Shown: positions 34,117 to 44,166 of the stretch, piece by piece
Layout: the number at the start of each line of letters is the position of its first letter
How positions within the stretch are numbered: position 1 is the stretch's first letter
Notes under the pieces: generated by a model
The model's input: the letters and a program-made list of their open reading frames with translations, nothing else
Databases searched by the model: none
Told to the model about the DNA's origin: nothing
Translations under genes and position numbers: made by a program
Source: Bacillus sp. FJAT-27264
GTDB lineage: Bacteria > Bacillota > Bacilli > Paenibacillales > Paenibacillaceae
Direction: 5' to 3'
Assembly: GCF_001682855.1 (NCBI RefSeq)
Contig: NZ_MAQW01000032.1
Coordinates: 214,199-278,198, forward strand
Length of the DNA stretch: 64,000 nt

Positions 34117-36768
34117 ATGCATTCAATGAAAGAGGCGCTGGAGCGGTTCAAGATTGTAAGGCTACTGGTATCCATTTACCGGATTCGGGCGGTACGCGCT
34201 CTTTTTCCGCTGGCGATTATAGCGCTTGTATATTGGGAAGGACAGCACGAACTGAAGCAGGTTCACCTGGGACGTACGCTTCGCGAGCTGAAGGACGTTC
34301 CGGCATCATCCATCTTTCAAATGATGGGGATAGCATTGCTTGCGGTAGCGGTAATGAGTGCTTATGACTATTTGATACGTGCTCATTTCAAGCTGAAGGT
34401 AAGTTTATGGAGCACGTTCCGTTATGCATGGATTGCCAATACATTCAATAACCTGATCGGCTTTGCCGGGCTGGCTGGTGTAGGGCTACGGACACTGCTC
34501 TATAAGAAGAGCGGTGTATCCTCGGCTGTTCTGACACCGGCGATCGTCTTTCTGTCACCGCTAATGATTACGGGGCTATCCCTGTTATCCTGGGGAAATA
34601 TCTTTGGTATTCTACCCGCGGCGGGACTGATGCATGAGCATCGCTGGCTGGTGTTCGCAGTCTGGGGTATGGCGCTCTACCTGCCATTCTTTGTGTTCGT
34701 GCAGCGGTCGGCGTTATACGCGAAATGGATTAACCGTGGTCAAGGACGAACCCCGTGGATCACGGTAGGTAGTTCGGTTGGGGCGTCGTTCCTGGAATGG
34801 CTGTTTGCCGGCATTACATTCTGGTCGATTGGTCATCACCTGCTGGGTGGAGTGCATTTTGTGACCATCTTCAGTATTTATACGATTGCGGCTATCGCCG
34901 GTATTCTCAGTATGGCTCCCGGGGGGATCGGAGCGTTTGACCTGATCGCGCTTCTGGGACTGACCCAAATGGGTTATCAGACGGACCAGGCTATGGCGGT
35001 GCTGGTGATCTACCGTTTGTTCTATTATCTGATACCTTGGCTGATCGGTCTCGTGTTGGCCGCGCTGGAGATCGGGCTGCAGGGCAGAAAAATGCTGGAA
35101 CGGGCAGCTGTGGGGCTGGAACCCTCGCTGAATCTGTGGCAGAAAATCTGGCGTTGGCCAGGACAGTACACTTTCCTCAGCGACCTTGGGGTATGGGCGC
35201 TAGGCAAATTGGTCTTTGCCAGCGGTCTTATTCTGCTGCTGTCCGCAGCAACGCCGGAACTGCTGTACCGGCTGGAGATCACAGAAGAGCTGCTGTCATT
35301 TCCGATTATGCGGCTTTCGCATCATCTGTCGGTCCTGATCGGCTTTATGCTCATTCTGCTGTCACGAGGCATCTCCCTGCGGATCCGTAGAGCCTATATT
35401 TGGACCAGCCTCTCGCTGCTGGGCGGCGCGCTGTTTGCTTTTACCAAAGGTTTTGATTACGAGGAGGCGATCTTCCTGCTGGTAGTCGGGGTGATCCTTT
35501 GGATATCCAGAGCGCGGTTCTACCGGGTCAGCGCGCCGGTCAGCCGGCAGAGTACGGCCAGGTGGTTGGCGCTGACTTCGGTGATTGCCGTGATCTACTA
35601 TTTGCTCGGCAGCCATGTGCATCGCGGTTTTATGAAGCATCTTCCGCCAGGCATTCATCCGGAGTGGCTGCAACGACACAGTAATGTTGCCTTTACTGCA
35701 GCCAGCGGGCTGATCTTCTCCTGGCTCCTGCTGACGATGTTTGTCACGCTCCGGCCTCACCGTGATTCCGAGGAGCTGTCAGGCCCTCCGGACATGGACC
35801 AGCTGACACAGTTTCTGAAGAAGGTGCCTGGTAACTCCCTAACCCATATGCTGTTTCTGGGCGATAAAAGCTTCTATTGGGCACAGGATGGGCAAGTGCT
35901 GCTCCCTTATTCCCGGGTGCGTGACAAACTTGTCGTGCTTGGTGATCCGCTGGGTGCGAAGGAGCTTATTAACAACGCCATCAGCGAGTTCCGGCAGGCG
36001 GCGGACAGATATGGGCTGTCCGTAGTCTTCTATCAGGCTACGCCTGCGTTCTTGCCGGTATATCATGAGCAGGGCTATCATTTCTTCAAGCTTGGCGAAG
36101 AAGCTATGGTATCCTTGGAGACGTTCACTCTCAGTGGCCGCAAGAATGCCGACTTGCGTAGTGTCAATAACCGCTTTGAACGGGAAGGCTACCAATTTGA
36201 AATATCGCAACAGCCTCATTCTGCTGCCCTGATCACGGAGCTGCGCTCGATTTCGGGAGAGTGGCTGGGCGGACGGACGGAGAAAGGGTATTCGCTTGGC
36301 TGGTTCAAGGAAGCCTATCTGCAGCTCGCTCCGATTGCTCTGCTGAGACAGACTTCTGGTGAGGTGATAGCCTTTGCTACCCTTGTTCCCGGGTATGACG
36401 GGGGGATGACGCTCTCCATAGATCTGATGCGTCACCGGAAGCAGGCACCGAACGGGACGATGGATTATTTATTCATCCGATTAATGGAATGGGCCAAGGA
36501 GCAGGGCTATCAAAGATTCAATTTGGGTAATGCCCCCCTTTCCAGTGTCGGTCAGAATGCCGGTGCGTTACGGGAAGAAAAGCTCGCTCGTCTGGTCTTC
36601 AAGAAGGGTGGCCACTGGTATGGCTTCTCCGGTCTGCGCCGCTACAAGGAGAAGTTCGGCCCGGAGTGGGAGCCGCGTTATCTCGCGTATCCTGCTTCCT
36701 TGCAATTGCCGATTCTGACCCTGGATCTGGTGCGGCTCGTATCCAAGCATCCGGAGAAGGAGGAGTAG
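34117..36768 (+). CDS. mprF: Bifunctional phosphatidylglycerol lysyltransferase/flippase
   Basis: 883 residues, the usual MprF size. The N-terminal half is a multi-pass flippase domain (IANTFNNLIGFAGLAGVGLR, ILSMAPGGIGAFDLIALLGL). Further helices lead to a cytoplasmic GNAT-like synthase domain from about residue 570 (LFLGDKSFYWAQDGQVLLPY, VVLGDPLGAKE, RFNLGNAPLSSVG). It attaches lysine (or another amino acid) to phosphatidylglycerol and flips the lipid, lowering surface charge and sensitivity to cationic peptides. ATG 34117 is chosen for AGGTGG 5 bases upstream; the frame stays open 46 codons further up through the promoter. Confidence 0.92.
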   Translation: MHSMKEALERFKIVRLLVSIYRIRAVRALFPLAIIALVYWEGQHELKQVHLGRTLRELKDVPASSIFQMMGIALLAVAVMSAYDYLIRAHFKLKVSLWSTFRYAWIANTFNNLIGFAGLAGVGLRTLLYKKSGVSSAVLTPAIVFLSPLMITGLSLLSWGNIFGILPAAGLMHEHRWLVFAVWGMALYLPFFVFVQRSALYAKWINRGQGRTPWITVGSSVGASFLEWLFAGITFWSIGHHLLGGVHFVTIFSIYTIAAIAGILSMAPGGIGAFDLIALLGLTQMGYQTDQAMAVLVIYRLFYYLIPWLIGLVLAALEIGLQGRKMLERAAVGLEPSLNLWQKIWRWPGQYTFLSDLGVWALGKLVFASGLILLLSAATPELLYRLEITEELLSFPIMRLSHHLSVLIGFMLILLSRGISLRIRRAYIWTSLSLLGGALFAFTKGFDYEEAIFLLVVGVILWISRARFYRVSAPVSRQSTARWLALTSVIAVIYYLLGSHVHRGFMKHLPPGIHPEWLQRHSNVAFTAASGLIFSWLLLTMFVTLRPHRDSEELSGPPDMDQLTQFLKKVPGNSLTHMLFLGDKSFYWAQDGQVLLPYSRVRDKLVVLGDPLGAKELINNAISEFRQAADRYGLSVVFYQATPAFLPVYHEQGYHFFKLGEEAMVSLETFTLSGRKNADLRSVNNRFEREGYQFEISQQPHSAALITELRSISGEWLGGRTEKGYSLGWFKEAYLQLAPIALLRQTSGEVIAFATLVPGYDGGMTLSIDLMRHRKQAPNGTMDYLFIRLMEWAKEQGYQRFNLGNAPLSSVGQNAGALREEKLARLVFKKGGHWYGFSGLRRYKEKFGPEWEPRYLAYPASLQLPILTLDLVRLVSKHPEKEE

Positions 36769-36886
36769 GTTTTGCCGGTGGGAATAACGGGAATGGCGTC
36801 TGTTGAATTCCCTTTACCTACCCATTACGGAGCCTGCATATTATGGCTAGAAGCAAATCACAGCGCGATAAACTATGAGATACACG

Positions 36887-36926
36887 AAGACCCCTTCCAC
36901 CAATAGGCGGAGAAGGGGTCTTTTAT
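36887..36926. terminator. Intrinsic terminator after mprF
   Basis: AAGACCCCTTC pairs with GAAGGGGTCTT and is followed by TTATTT. The rest of 36769-37056 shows only an AATAACGGGAAT fragment like the repeat at 22705 and a CGGAGC/GCTCCG hairpin near 37005. Confidence 0.85.
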
Positions 36927-37056
36927 TTGCTGCTGAATATGTGATTTATGTCGTCTCCACAGGCGATGTTAACGGTTTGAATTCAAGTCAACCGTGCACT
37001 AGCCCGGAGCGAAGCAGCTCCGAGAAGGTAAGATTAGCGCGGCAGTATTATCCCTA

Positions 37057-38526
37057 TCATTCTTCATTCTTCTCGCTGGAAAGGGCCCAGACAGAGACGC
37101 TTCCGCCGTTCACAGGAAAGGCCGCCCAACCGTCCTGCCCAATGGTAAGCTCCTCCTTGCGAGTGCCAGTGAAATCCACCCACACCTCACCGGCGCGGTG
37201 CTTGCCTACCTGCATCCGTTTCTCACCTTTGTCACCATTGGAGATAACCACTGCACAGCCGGAGCCTTCAATCTCCTCCACGCCGAGCCGTACCCAGCCG
37301 ATCGTGTTGGGGTGATCCAAATAATCCTTTTGCTCACCGTAGGCTTTGTGGTAACGGGCGTACAGCAACGGGTCGATCGCGGCTTTCTTGCCTTCGATCG
37401 GGGCCGGGCCGCCGATCCCGTAATAGTCACCGTAGAAGACGACGGGATACCCGTCGCGGCGCAGCAAAATGAGAGCATAAGCAATTTGTTTGAACCAGTC
37501 ACCGACCCATGATTCCAGCGCCTCATGCGGCTGGGAGTCATGGTTGTCGACGAAGGTGACCGCATTGCCGGGATGGCTCTGCACCAATGTATCATTGAAG
37601 ATGGTGCTTAGATCAAAACCCCGCCCGCCAAGAGCGGCAGAATACAGCTTGTAGTGCAGCGATACGTCAAAGAGATCAATCCGATAATCCACCGTGTCTA
37701 GAAATTCGCGGCAGGAGGCAAGGTCAGGATTCCAGAATTCGCCTACGATGTAGAAATCCTCTCCGCGCTTGTGCACCATCTCCGCCGCGAATTCTTTTAT
37801 AAATTCATGGTTAATGTGCTTGATGGCATCGAGGCGGTAGCCGCTGCATTGCAGTGTATCGACCAGCCATCCTCCCCACTGGAGCATTTCCTTCTTGACC
37901 TCGGGATGGCTGTAATCAATATTCGCGAACATCAAATAATCATAGTTGCCGAACTCATCATCCACATTCTTATTCCAGGTCTTGTTCTCACCTACAATAC
38001 GAAATACGCCGGAACGGCCTTCCTTGGCATTGAAGTCGGTGCCATTGAAATGATCGAAATTCCACTTAAAGGCAGAATGCTCATCTCCGCGTCCCGGAAA
38101 AGTGAACTTGGTCCATCCCTCGATCTCGAACGGCTGCGAAATTTCCTTCATCCGGTCATGGGGATCGACTTCGACTACCTTGAATACCTCGGTCTCGTCC
38201 GCGCCGGCCTTATGGTTCATGACGAGATCAACATATACAGCGATGCCGTTCTTTTGGCACTCGGCTATGGCGTCGACCAGCTCTTGCTTGGTACCGTATT
38301 TGGTGCGTACTGTCCCTTTTTGGTCATATTCACCTAGATCATAGAGGTCATAGACACCATATCCGGTGTCTTCTGCGGAGACAGCCTTGGTCACGGGCGG
38401 AATCCATATGGTGTCAATCCCGGCGCTACTCAGCTCTGGTGCCATTTCCGCGAGATGTTTCCAGTGCTTCCCGTCTGCGGCGACATGCCACTCGAAAAAC
38501 TGCATCATCGTATGATTTCTCTTCAT
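37057..38526 (-). CDS. Cytoplasmic alpha-amylase (GH13)
   Basis: 489 residues. No signal peptide, so it acts inside the cell on imported malto-oligosaccharides or glycogen-like glucan. GH13 motifs: VYVDLVMNHKAGAD (region I), GYRLDAIKHI with the nucleophile Asp near 229, IVGEFW with the acid Glu near 261, FVDNHDSQ with the stabilising Asp near 326. These match the AmyS/GH13_5 liquefying-amylase group. ATG 38526 follows GGAGG. Single gene. Confidence 0.92.
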   Translation of the reverse strand: MKRNHTMMQFFEWHVAADGKHWKHLAEMAPELSSAGIDTIWIPPVTKAVSAEDTGYGVYDLYDLGEYDQKGTVRTKYGTKQELVDAIAECQKNGIAVYVDLVMNHKAGADETEVFKVVEVDPHDRMKEISQPFEIEGWTKFTFPGRGDEHSAFKWNFDHFNGTDFNAKEGRSGVFRIVGENKTWNKNVDDEFGNYDYLMFANIDYSHPEVKKEMLQWGGWLVDTLQCSGYRLDAIKHINHEFIKEFAAEMVHKRGEDFYIVGEFWNPDLASCREFLDTVDYRIDLFDVSLHYKLYSAALGGRGFDLSTIFNDTLVQSHPGNAVTFVDNHDSQPHEALESWVGDWFKQIAYALILLRRDGYPVVFYGDYYGIGGPAPIEGKKAAIDPLLYARYHKAYGEQKDYLDHPNTIGWVRLGVEEIEGSGCAVVISNGDKGEKRMQVGKHRAGEVWVDFTGTRKEELTIGQDGWAAFPVNGGSVSVWALSSEKNEE

Positions 38527-38646
38527 CTCTCTGCCTCCTTCGCTGCGCAGTGCTTTCAGATCGCTCTTCAGGCTTCTTCGGTTATTCTTCACTTTTTAAA
38601 GGGAGGGAATACCAGTTATTTGCAGGTGTAATGATCTTTTTTTAAG

Positions 38647-39492
38647 CTATTGAAAGAGATCAAGCTGGCGCGGAGCCAGACCCCCGTCTATGCCGAGCAT
38701 ATTCTGAAGCTCCTTGGCGTTGTCTGTAGCATCACCGCCGGAATTGTTGTTGAAGACTACGTAGAGATTACGGCAGCTTTTCTCCAGCTTCAACAGACGT
38801 TCCTTCCACTCGCCAAGTTCTTTCCGATCATACCGGTATAGATAGCGCAGCTTGCGCCAATCCGGGTGGCTGCTTTGGTGCCAGCCGGAGATATTACGGC
38901 CGTGCAGTCGCACATAAGTGATGTCCGGGGAGGTGGCCACCGCTACAATCGGAATCGAGCCAGTCCCGGCCTGCGGCTCATCCACTACCGTATGAATCCA
39001 GCCTTCACGCGCCATGAAATGCAGCGTCTTGTCGCGGAATGCCGGACTGTACCAGCTCTCATGGCGAAATTCAAGGGCGCAGGGCACGTCTTTCATCCTC
39101 GCTCTGATGTCACGCAGCATATCCACATTATCCTTGGTGCAGTCGAACCAGGGCGGGAACTGGAACAGTGTCATGGCCAGCTTGCCGGATTCGATAACGG
39201 GCTGGATGGATTCATGGAAAGCGGCGAACATGGCGTCTTTTGTATCAAAGTAATTCTTTTTATCGCGTAGATGGCCAGTCATTCCCTGATAGGCTTTCAC
39301 GATGAACTGGAATCCGTCTGGGGTCTGGTTGACCCATTTCACATAATTTCTGACCGGCTGAACCGCGTAGAAGGAACTGTCGATTTCTACAATGGAAAAA
39401 TGGGCGCTGTATGTAGACAACCGTTCGGCCGGTTTGATTTTTCCGTACAATTCCTCATGGTCGCCGAAGCCGGTCAGCCCTATTTTGATCAA
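38647..39492 (-). CDS. DUF72 family protein
   Basis: 281 residues, TIM-barrel-like DUF72 pattern: IKIGLTGFGDH, FSIVEIDSSFYAVQP, FQFIVKAYQGMTGH, CALEFRHESWYS, TYVRLHGRN and the C-terminal YVVFNNNSGGDATDNAKELQ. Function in the family is not established. TTG start at 39492 with AAGGAGG 9 bases upstream. It stands between an amylase gene and a GNAT gene on the same strand. Confidence 0.88.
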   Translation of the reverse strand: MIKIGLTGFGDHEELYGKIKPAERLSTYSAHFSIVEIDSSFYAVQPVRNYVKWVNQTPDGFQFIVKAYQGMTGHLRDKKNYFDTKDAMFAAFHESIQPVIESGKLAMTLFQFPPWFDCTKDNVDMLRDIRARMKDVPCALEFRHESWYSPAFRDKTLHFMAREGWIHTVVDEPQAGTGSIPIVAVATSPDITYVRLHGRNISGWHQSSHPDWRKLRYLYRYDRKELGEWKERLLKLEKSCRNLYVVFNNNSGGDATDNAKELQNMLGIDGGLAPRQLDLFQ

Positions 39493-39596
39493 AGGCTTTC
39501 TCCTCCTTGGCTGCGCTCTGGATGTTCGTTAGGATACATGTATCTTCTATATAAACTAAAAATACAGGTTCGCAAACAGGTAATGCATGGCCGGAC

Positions 39597-40100
39597 CTAG
39601 GTCCGGCCCTCATACTCAGGCCGCAGGATGGACATGATCTGCAGTGATTCAAAGGTATCGCCGATTTTGATGCATTCTCGCAAGGTACCTTCCAGTCTGA
39701 ATCCTTGACGTTGATAAATACGCTGCGCACGTGTGTTTTGATCCCTGACGTCCAGCCACAGCCGATGCGTTTCGGTATGGTTGAAGATCCAACCGATTAA
39801 CAGCCGCAATGCTTCCGATCCATAACCGTGTCCTTTGGACACAATGACAAGCCGCATGATGCAGACCGTCAGATTGAGATCGAGCATTCCTGTCAGAATA
39901 ACATATCCGGACCTTTCCCCATCGGCATTCAGTATGATGAAATGCAGTACATCTTCATCGGCAAACGCCGCCATATGCTGCTCCCGCTTCCATTGTGCAA
40001 TATATCTGCGATTGTCGTCTGCCTGTTCGGCGTCCATCACGAAGTCAAGGTCCTGCTCAGTGGTTTGCCGCAAGTGTATGAGATTGGATTGAATGTCCAT
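39597..40100 (-). CDS. GNAT-family N-acetyltransferase (RimJ/RimL type)
   Basis: 167 residues. HLRQTTEQDLDFVMDAEQ starts the fold; the acetyl-CoA loop reads SKGHGYGSEALRLLIGWIF, and the C-terminus RAQRIYQRQGFRLEGTLREC is typical. It transfers an acetyl group to an unknown amine. GAAGGAGAG precedes the ATG at 40100. Confidence 0.88.
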   Translation of the reverse strand: MDIQSNLIHLRQTTEQDLDFVMDAEQADDNRRYIAQWKREQHMAAFADEDVLHFIILNADGERSGYVILTGMLDLNLTVCIMRLVIVSKGHGYGSEALRLLIGWIFNHTETHRLWLDVRDQNTRAQRIYQRQGFRLEGTLRECIKIGDTFESLQIMSILRPEYEGRT

Positions 40101-40292
40101 AATCGCTCTCCTTCATAATGGTTATTAACCCGGATTATAACAGAACTCTGCCTTTGGGATGAAGATGCTTGTACCAAATTCGCCGCGTCAATTTTGTCCC
40201 AATGTATTGTATAATTGAAGCTCAGTGCTTGGTGATTAACCTGAGGTGGCATGGAGCTACTATTACAGGATGGATGAGGAGAGCGGCACGTT

Positions 40293-40910
40293 ATGTACTA
40301 TCTGGATATCGCTTCATGGCTGACAGAGGATAATCTGCGGCACATGCTGGAACAATATCGTTCGTTCGGACCTTTTCCGGGCATTGCATTAACTTTTATG
40401 AAGTCGTTCGTGCCACCCCTGCCTACCATCGCTATCGTCGGTTTGAACGGTGCGGTGTATGGCTTGTGGCTCGGCTTTTTGTATTCGTGGATTGGTCTGG
40501 TCGCGGGCTGTGTAACGACTTTTCTGATTGTCCGCAAAATCGCTTCCCACCCCTACCTGCGCAAATGGGCCCTACGCCCAAAGGTGGCGAAGAGCATGAT
40601 CTGGGTACGCCAACGGGGCTTCAGCTATGTGTTTCTGCTCAGTCTATTTCCCGTAGGACCATTCGTTGTCATTAATATGGCTGCCGGGCTGGCCGGAATG
40701 CGGCTGCGTTCCTATCTATTGGCTTTGATCGCGGGCAAAGCGATTATGGTGTTTGCGGTCTCATATATTGGCAATGATCTGGAGCGGTTTATCCGCCGTC
40801 CTGCGGAAGGACTATACGTACTGCTCTTTATAGCGTTGTCTTTCTGGGGCGTCAAAGCCATAGAAAGATATTTTACCAGAACAGCAAGTGATGGCGGCAG
40901 TGGCAAATAA
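40293..40910 (+). CDS. TVP38/TMEM64 (VTT-domain) membrane protein
   Basis: 205 residues with about five membrane segments. The VTT/DedA-like core contains FVPPLPTIAIVGLNGAVYGLW and the FSYVFLLSLFPVGPFVVINM re-entrant motif. Relatives are proposed lipid scramblases or transporters; function here is unknown. Single gene, divergent from the GNAT gene. Confidence 0.85.
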   Translation: MYYLDIASWLTEDNLRHMLEQYRSFGPFPGIALTFMKSFVPPLPTIAIVGLNGAVYGLWLGFLYSWIGLVAGCVTTFLIVRKIASHPYLRKWALRPKVAKSMIWVRQRGFSYVFLLSLFPVGPFVVINMAAGLAGMRLRSYLLALIAGKAIMVFAVSYIGNDLERFIRRPAEGLYVLLFIALSFWGVKAIERYFTRTASDGGSGK

Positions 40911-40953
40911 TTTGGACATTTAAACTCCAGATATGAAAGGAAGAGGTGTCGTT

Positions 40954-41868
40954 ATGAAATACCGTAAGCTTGGAAGTACTGGACTGAATGTGTCTGTGAT
41001 CGGAATTGGGACCTGGCAGTTTGGCGGGGAATGGGGGAAGGATTTCACCCAAAACGAAGTTGATGCCATGCTGGATAAATCCGGGGAACTTGGAATCAAT
41101 CTGATTGATACAGCAGAATGTTACGGCGACCACTTGTCAGAGAGGTTCATTGGTAACTATCTGGCTCGTCGTAAACGCGAGGACTGGATTGTGGCGACCA
41201 AGTTTGGCCACGGATTCAAGGGACATCTCCAGCGGGAACAGCTATGGAGTGCCGACCAGGTGCTGAAGCAGCTGGATGATTCACTTAAATCGCTCCAGAC
41301 CGAGTATGTCGATCTCTACCAGTTCCATTCGGGGACTGACGCCGAGTTCGAGAACGACAAACTGTGGAGCATGCTGGATAGACAGGTACAGGCCGGAAAA
41401 ATTCGTCACTTAGGAATTTCTATTAGTGCCTCTGGCACGGGTGTTCACCAGACAGCCTCTGCTCAGGCAGTTGGGGCAGAGGCTATTCAGGTCGTATATA
41501 ACCGGCTGGAACGCGGCCCGGAAGAGGAAGTTTTCCCGTTGTGCGCCAAGCATAACCTGGGTGTGCTGGCACGGGTGCCGCTTGCCAGCGGTTACCTCAG
41601 CGGTAAATATAAGCCGGATACGGCCTTCCCGACCGGTGATGTCCGGGCGAATCATAATGCGGACACGCGGCAGAAGCAATTGCTGGAAGTCGCTAAGATT
41701 GCAGAGAGTGAAGTGCCGGAAGGCATTCCAATGGCGCAATGGGCCTTGGGCTGGTGCCTTCAGCATCCAGCAGTAACGAGTGTAATTCCTGGCTGCAAGG
41801 ATGTCGCACAGGTCATCGCCAATGCAGCTGCCGCTGATCTGGACATGGTAAAGGACGGGCAGTCCTAA
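40954..41868 (+). CDS. Aldo/keto reductase
   Basis: 304 residues. Catalytic residues appear as Asp and Tyr in LIDTAECYGDHLSE, Lys in VATKFGHG and His in YQFHSGTDAE. Closest in style to AKR families acting on sugars or small aldehydes; substrate unknown. ATG 40954 is the start of the conserved KYRKLGSTGLNVS; an in-frame ATG seven codons upstream lacks a ribosome site. The 101 bases after it show no clear terminator. Confidence 0.88.
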   Translation: MKYRKLGSTGLNVSVIGIGTWQFGGEWGKDFTQNEVDAMLDKSGELGINLIDTAECYGDHLSERFIGNYLARRKREDWIVATKFGHGFKGHLQREQLWSADQVLKQLDDSLKSLQTEYVDLYQFHSGTDAEFENDKLWSMLDRQVQAGKIRHLGISISASGTGVHQTASAQAVGAEAIQVVYNRLERGPEEEVFPLCAKHNLGVLARVPLASGYLSGKYKPDTAFPTGDVRANHNADTRQKQLLEVAKIAESEVPEGIPMAQWALGWCLQHPAVTSVIPGCKDVAQVIANAAAADLDMVKDGQS

Positions 41869-41969
41869 TAGTAGACGGTCGTGCTAATAGGCTGTCTCAA
41901 TAATAAGATTTCTCGCTAATCAGGCATCTAGATGTTAGTTACGCTGGAGGTCAGAATGGGTAACGAAAC

Positions 41970-43484
41970 TTACAGGCGAAACCATCCGGCAGCATCCTTA
42001 ATCGCCGGTGCGGCAGTAGTAATATGCTGCCAACCGTTAGTTTCGGGATTATACCGGTAATCCTGCCTCCACTCTTCAATATGCAGTACGATGGCGCGGA
42101 TGGCGGAGACCATTCGCGCCACTTCTTTATCTGTCATGATGGGGTGGAGTGACAGCCGGACCCAGCCCGGCTTGAGTGACTGATCTCCAGCATAGATAGC
42201 TTTGATGAAGTCAGCGGAGACTTTGGGGCCGAGCCCCAGCAGATGATGGCCGTAGGGACCTGCGCAAGAACAACCTCCGCGGGCCTGAATGCCGAACCGG
42301 TCGTTCAGTAGCTGAACCGTGAGGTTATAGTGGATATCGCGCATCGTAAAGGAAACAATTCCGAGTCGCTCCTGTTGCTCTCCAGCCAATATGGTTAAGC
42401 CGGGTATAGTCTGCAATCCATCCAGCAGCTGTCGGCACAGTTCCCGCTCCCTGAGCAGCATGTATTCACCGCCCCCGTTCATGGCTTCTTTCAGATGAAT
42501 AGCCAGTGCAGTGCGGAAGGCCTGCAGGAAGCCCGGCGTGCCGCCATCCTCGCGGGTTTCTATATCCTCTATGTAGCGGCGGCCGCCCCAGGCATCGACC
42601 CAAACCACGGTGCCGCCGCCAGGCTCGTCGGGAAGGCGGCTGCGATAAAGGGCGGAGTCGAATAGCAGCACGCCGCTGCTTCCGGGCCCGCCGAGGAATT
42701 TGTGCGGAGAGAAGAAGATCGCGTCGAGCTTCTCCTGCGGTGAAGCCGGATGCATGTCAATCGGTTCATAGGGGGCGCTTGCGGCAAAATCAACAAAACA
42801 GACGCCGCCGTGGCGATGCATGGCTACGGCGAGCTGATGGTAGGGCGTGCGGATGCCTGTCACATTGGAACAGGCCGTGAAGGCGCCGATCTTCAGACTT
42901 CGGTGCCGATATAAACGCAGCAGGTATTCGAGCTGATTCAGATCGATGTTCCCGTCCGCTGCCGGAGGTACAGTAACGACATCGCCAAGGCTCTCCTGCC
43001 AGGGCAGGAGGTTGGAATGATGCTCCATGTGGCTGACGAAGATGACCGGTCGGTCTTCGGGGGCAAGGCTCCTGCGGTGCAGCCATTCCGGCATTTTCAA
43101 GCCCAGAATGCGCTGGAGTTTGTTTATAGCCCCGGTGGTGCCATTGCCGCAGAAGAGCAGCGCATCCTGCGGCCCAGCATGGACATGGGCTTTAATGATA
43201 TTCCGGGCTTCGATATAGGCTAAGGTCATCGTCAGTCCGGTCGTGTTGGATTCAGTATGAGGGTTGCTGACATAAGGGCCAAAAGTCTCCAGCATTCGGC
43301 GCTCAATGGGCTCGTAGAGACGTCCGCTGGCGGTCCAGTCAGCGTACAAGAGAGGCTGTCTGCCATAGGGCGTCGTAAGCGTAAATCCTGTTCCGATGGT
43401 GTGCTCGCGAAAGGATGTAAAATAAGTTTGCAGCGAAGATGGCATCTCCGGGGAAGAGGCGGGGATGATATTCAGCACGGACAT
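41970..43484 (-). CDS. Class V aminotransferase / cysteine desulfurase-like protein
   Basis: 504 residues, longer than housekeeping NifS/SufS proteins. The PLP lysine is in FFSPHKFLGGPGS (about residue 259); GNGTTGAINKLQ, HMEHHSNLLPW and DFAASAPYEPIDMHP are typical of the fold. RGGCSCAGPYGHH near 404 offers Cys residues at the place where desulfurases carry the persulfide. It follows the DsrE-like gene on the same strand at 75 bases, suggesting sulfur transfer between them, but the acceptor pathway is unknown. Confidence 0.85.
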   Translation of the reverse strand: MSVLNIIPASSPEMPSSLQTYFTSFREHTIGTGFTLTTPYGRQPLLYADWTASGRLYEPIERRMLETFGPYVSNPHTESNTTGLTMTLAYIEARNIIKAHVHAGPQDALLFCGNGTTGAINKLQRILGLKMPEWLHRRSLAPEDRPVIFVSHMEHHSNLLPWQESLGDVVTVPPAADGNIDLNQLEYLLRLYRHRSLKIGAFTACSNVTGIRTPYHQLAVAMHRHGGVCFVDFAASAPYEPIDMHPASPQEKLDAIFFSPHKFLGGPGSSGVLLFDSALYRSRLPDEPGGGTVVWVDAWGGRRYIEDIETREDGGTPGFLQAFRTALAIHLKEAMNGGGEYMLLRERELCRQLLDGLQTIPGLTILAGEQQERLGIVSFTMRDIHYNLTVQLLNDRFGIQARGGCSCAGPYGHHLLGLGPKVSADFIKAIYAGDQSLKPGWVRLSLHPIMTDKEVARMVSAIRAIVLHIEEWRQDYRYNPETNGWQHITTAAPAIKDAAGWFRL

Positions 43485-43559
43485 TCCCTCCAGCCTGTAG
43501 TTTCTTTGGCCTCAGTATATGCCCCGCTCAGGGAATAGGTTAATGCCCAAGCCTGAGGG

Positions 43560-44036
43560 TTAGATGAACAGCTGCATGTCACTCTCCAACGCATCCTTCA
43601 AGTAGGCTGCCGCATCAATTATCTCAACTTCCGGCAGGAATTCTTCCGGTTTGAAGCCCATGATTTCCACGGAGAGTTTGCAGGCGTAGAACTTAATGTT
43701 CTTTTTACGGGCGCCCTTGAGAAAATGAATCAGCTTCGGCGCGCCCTTCTCCTCCATCATCTCTTCCAGCATCATCCGGCCCAGCCCGCTAAAATTCATC
43801 CGTGACAGGGGGAGTTGTTCCGGTCCTTTGGGAGTCATGACATCCATTAGCTTCTCGTAAATACTCTTGTCCTCCAGTGTCATCTTCTCCGGGTCACGGA
43901 CCAGAAACAGCCCCCAGAATGCAAAGAACATGGTCACCTCGCATTCGATATCCCGAGCAGTATTAGCCAGGATCAATCCTGCCATTGCTTTGTCATAGTC
44001 CCCGCTGAACATCAGCAGATTCATCTTTTTGCCCAT
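43560..44036 (-). CDS. DsrE/DsrF/DrsH-like sulfur-relay protein
   Basis: 158 residues. MNLLMFSGDYDKAMAGLILA opens the DsrE-like fold, followed by VTMFFAFWGLFLV. One Cys lies in IKFYACKLSVEIMG near residue 118, the position of the persulfide Cys in relatives. GGAGGG precedes ATG 44036. It is upstream of the cysteine desulfurase-like gene and probably in one operon with it. Confidence 0.85.
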   Translation of the reverse strand: MGKKMNLLMFSGDYDKAMAGLILANTARDIECEVTMFFAFWGLFLVRDPEKMTLEDKSIYEKLMDVMTPKGPEQLPLSRMNFSGLGRMMLEEMMEEKGAPKLIHFLKGARKKNIKFYACKLSVEIMGFKPEEFLPEVEIIDAAAYLKDALESDMQLFI

Positions 44037-44138
44037 CCGTCATCCCTCCATGATCCTCTTGGAATGAGCTTAGTATGGTTAGGCCAGCATGAACTATGCT
44101 TTTGTCACAACTTGTTCGCACTTCAGCAGGAGTTTATG

Positions 44139-44160
44139 AAAAAAGCTCCCTTGCGGGAGC
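44139..44160 (-). terminator. Intrinsic terminator
   Basis: GCTCCC-GCAA-GGGAGC followed by T6 on the minus strand, downstream of the small membrane protein gene. Confidence 0.85.
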
Positions 44161-44166
44161 ATGAAT

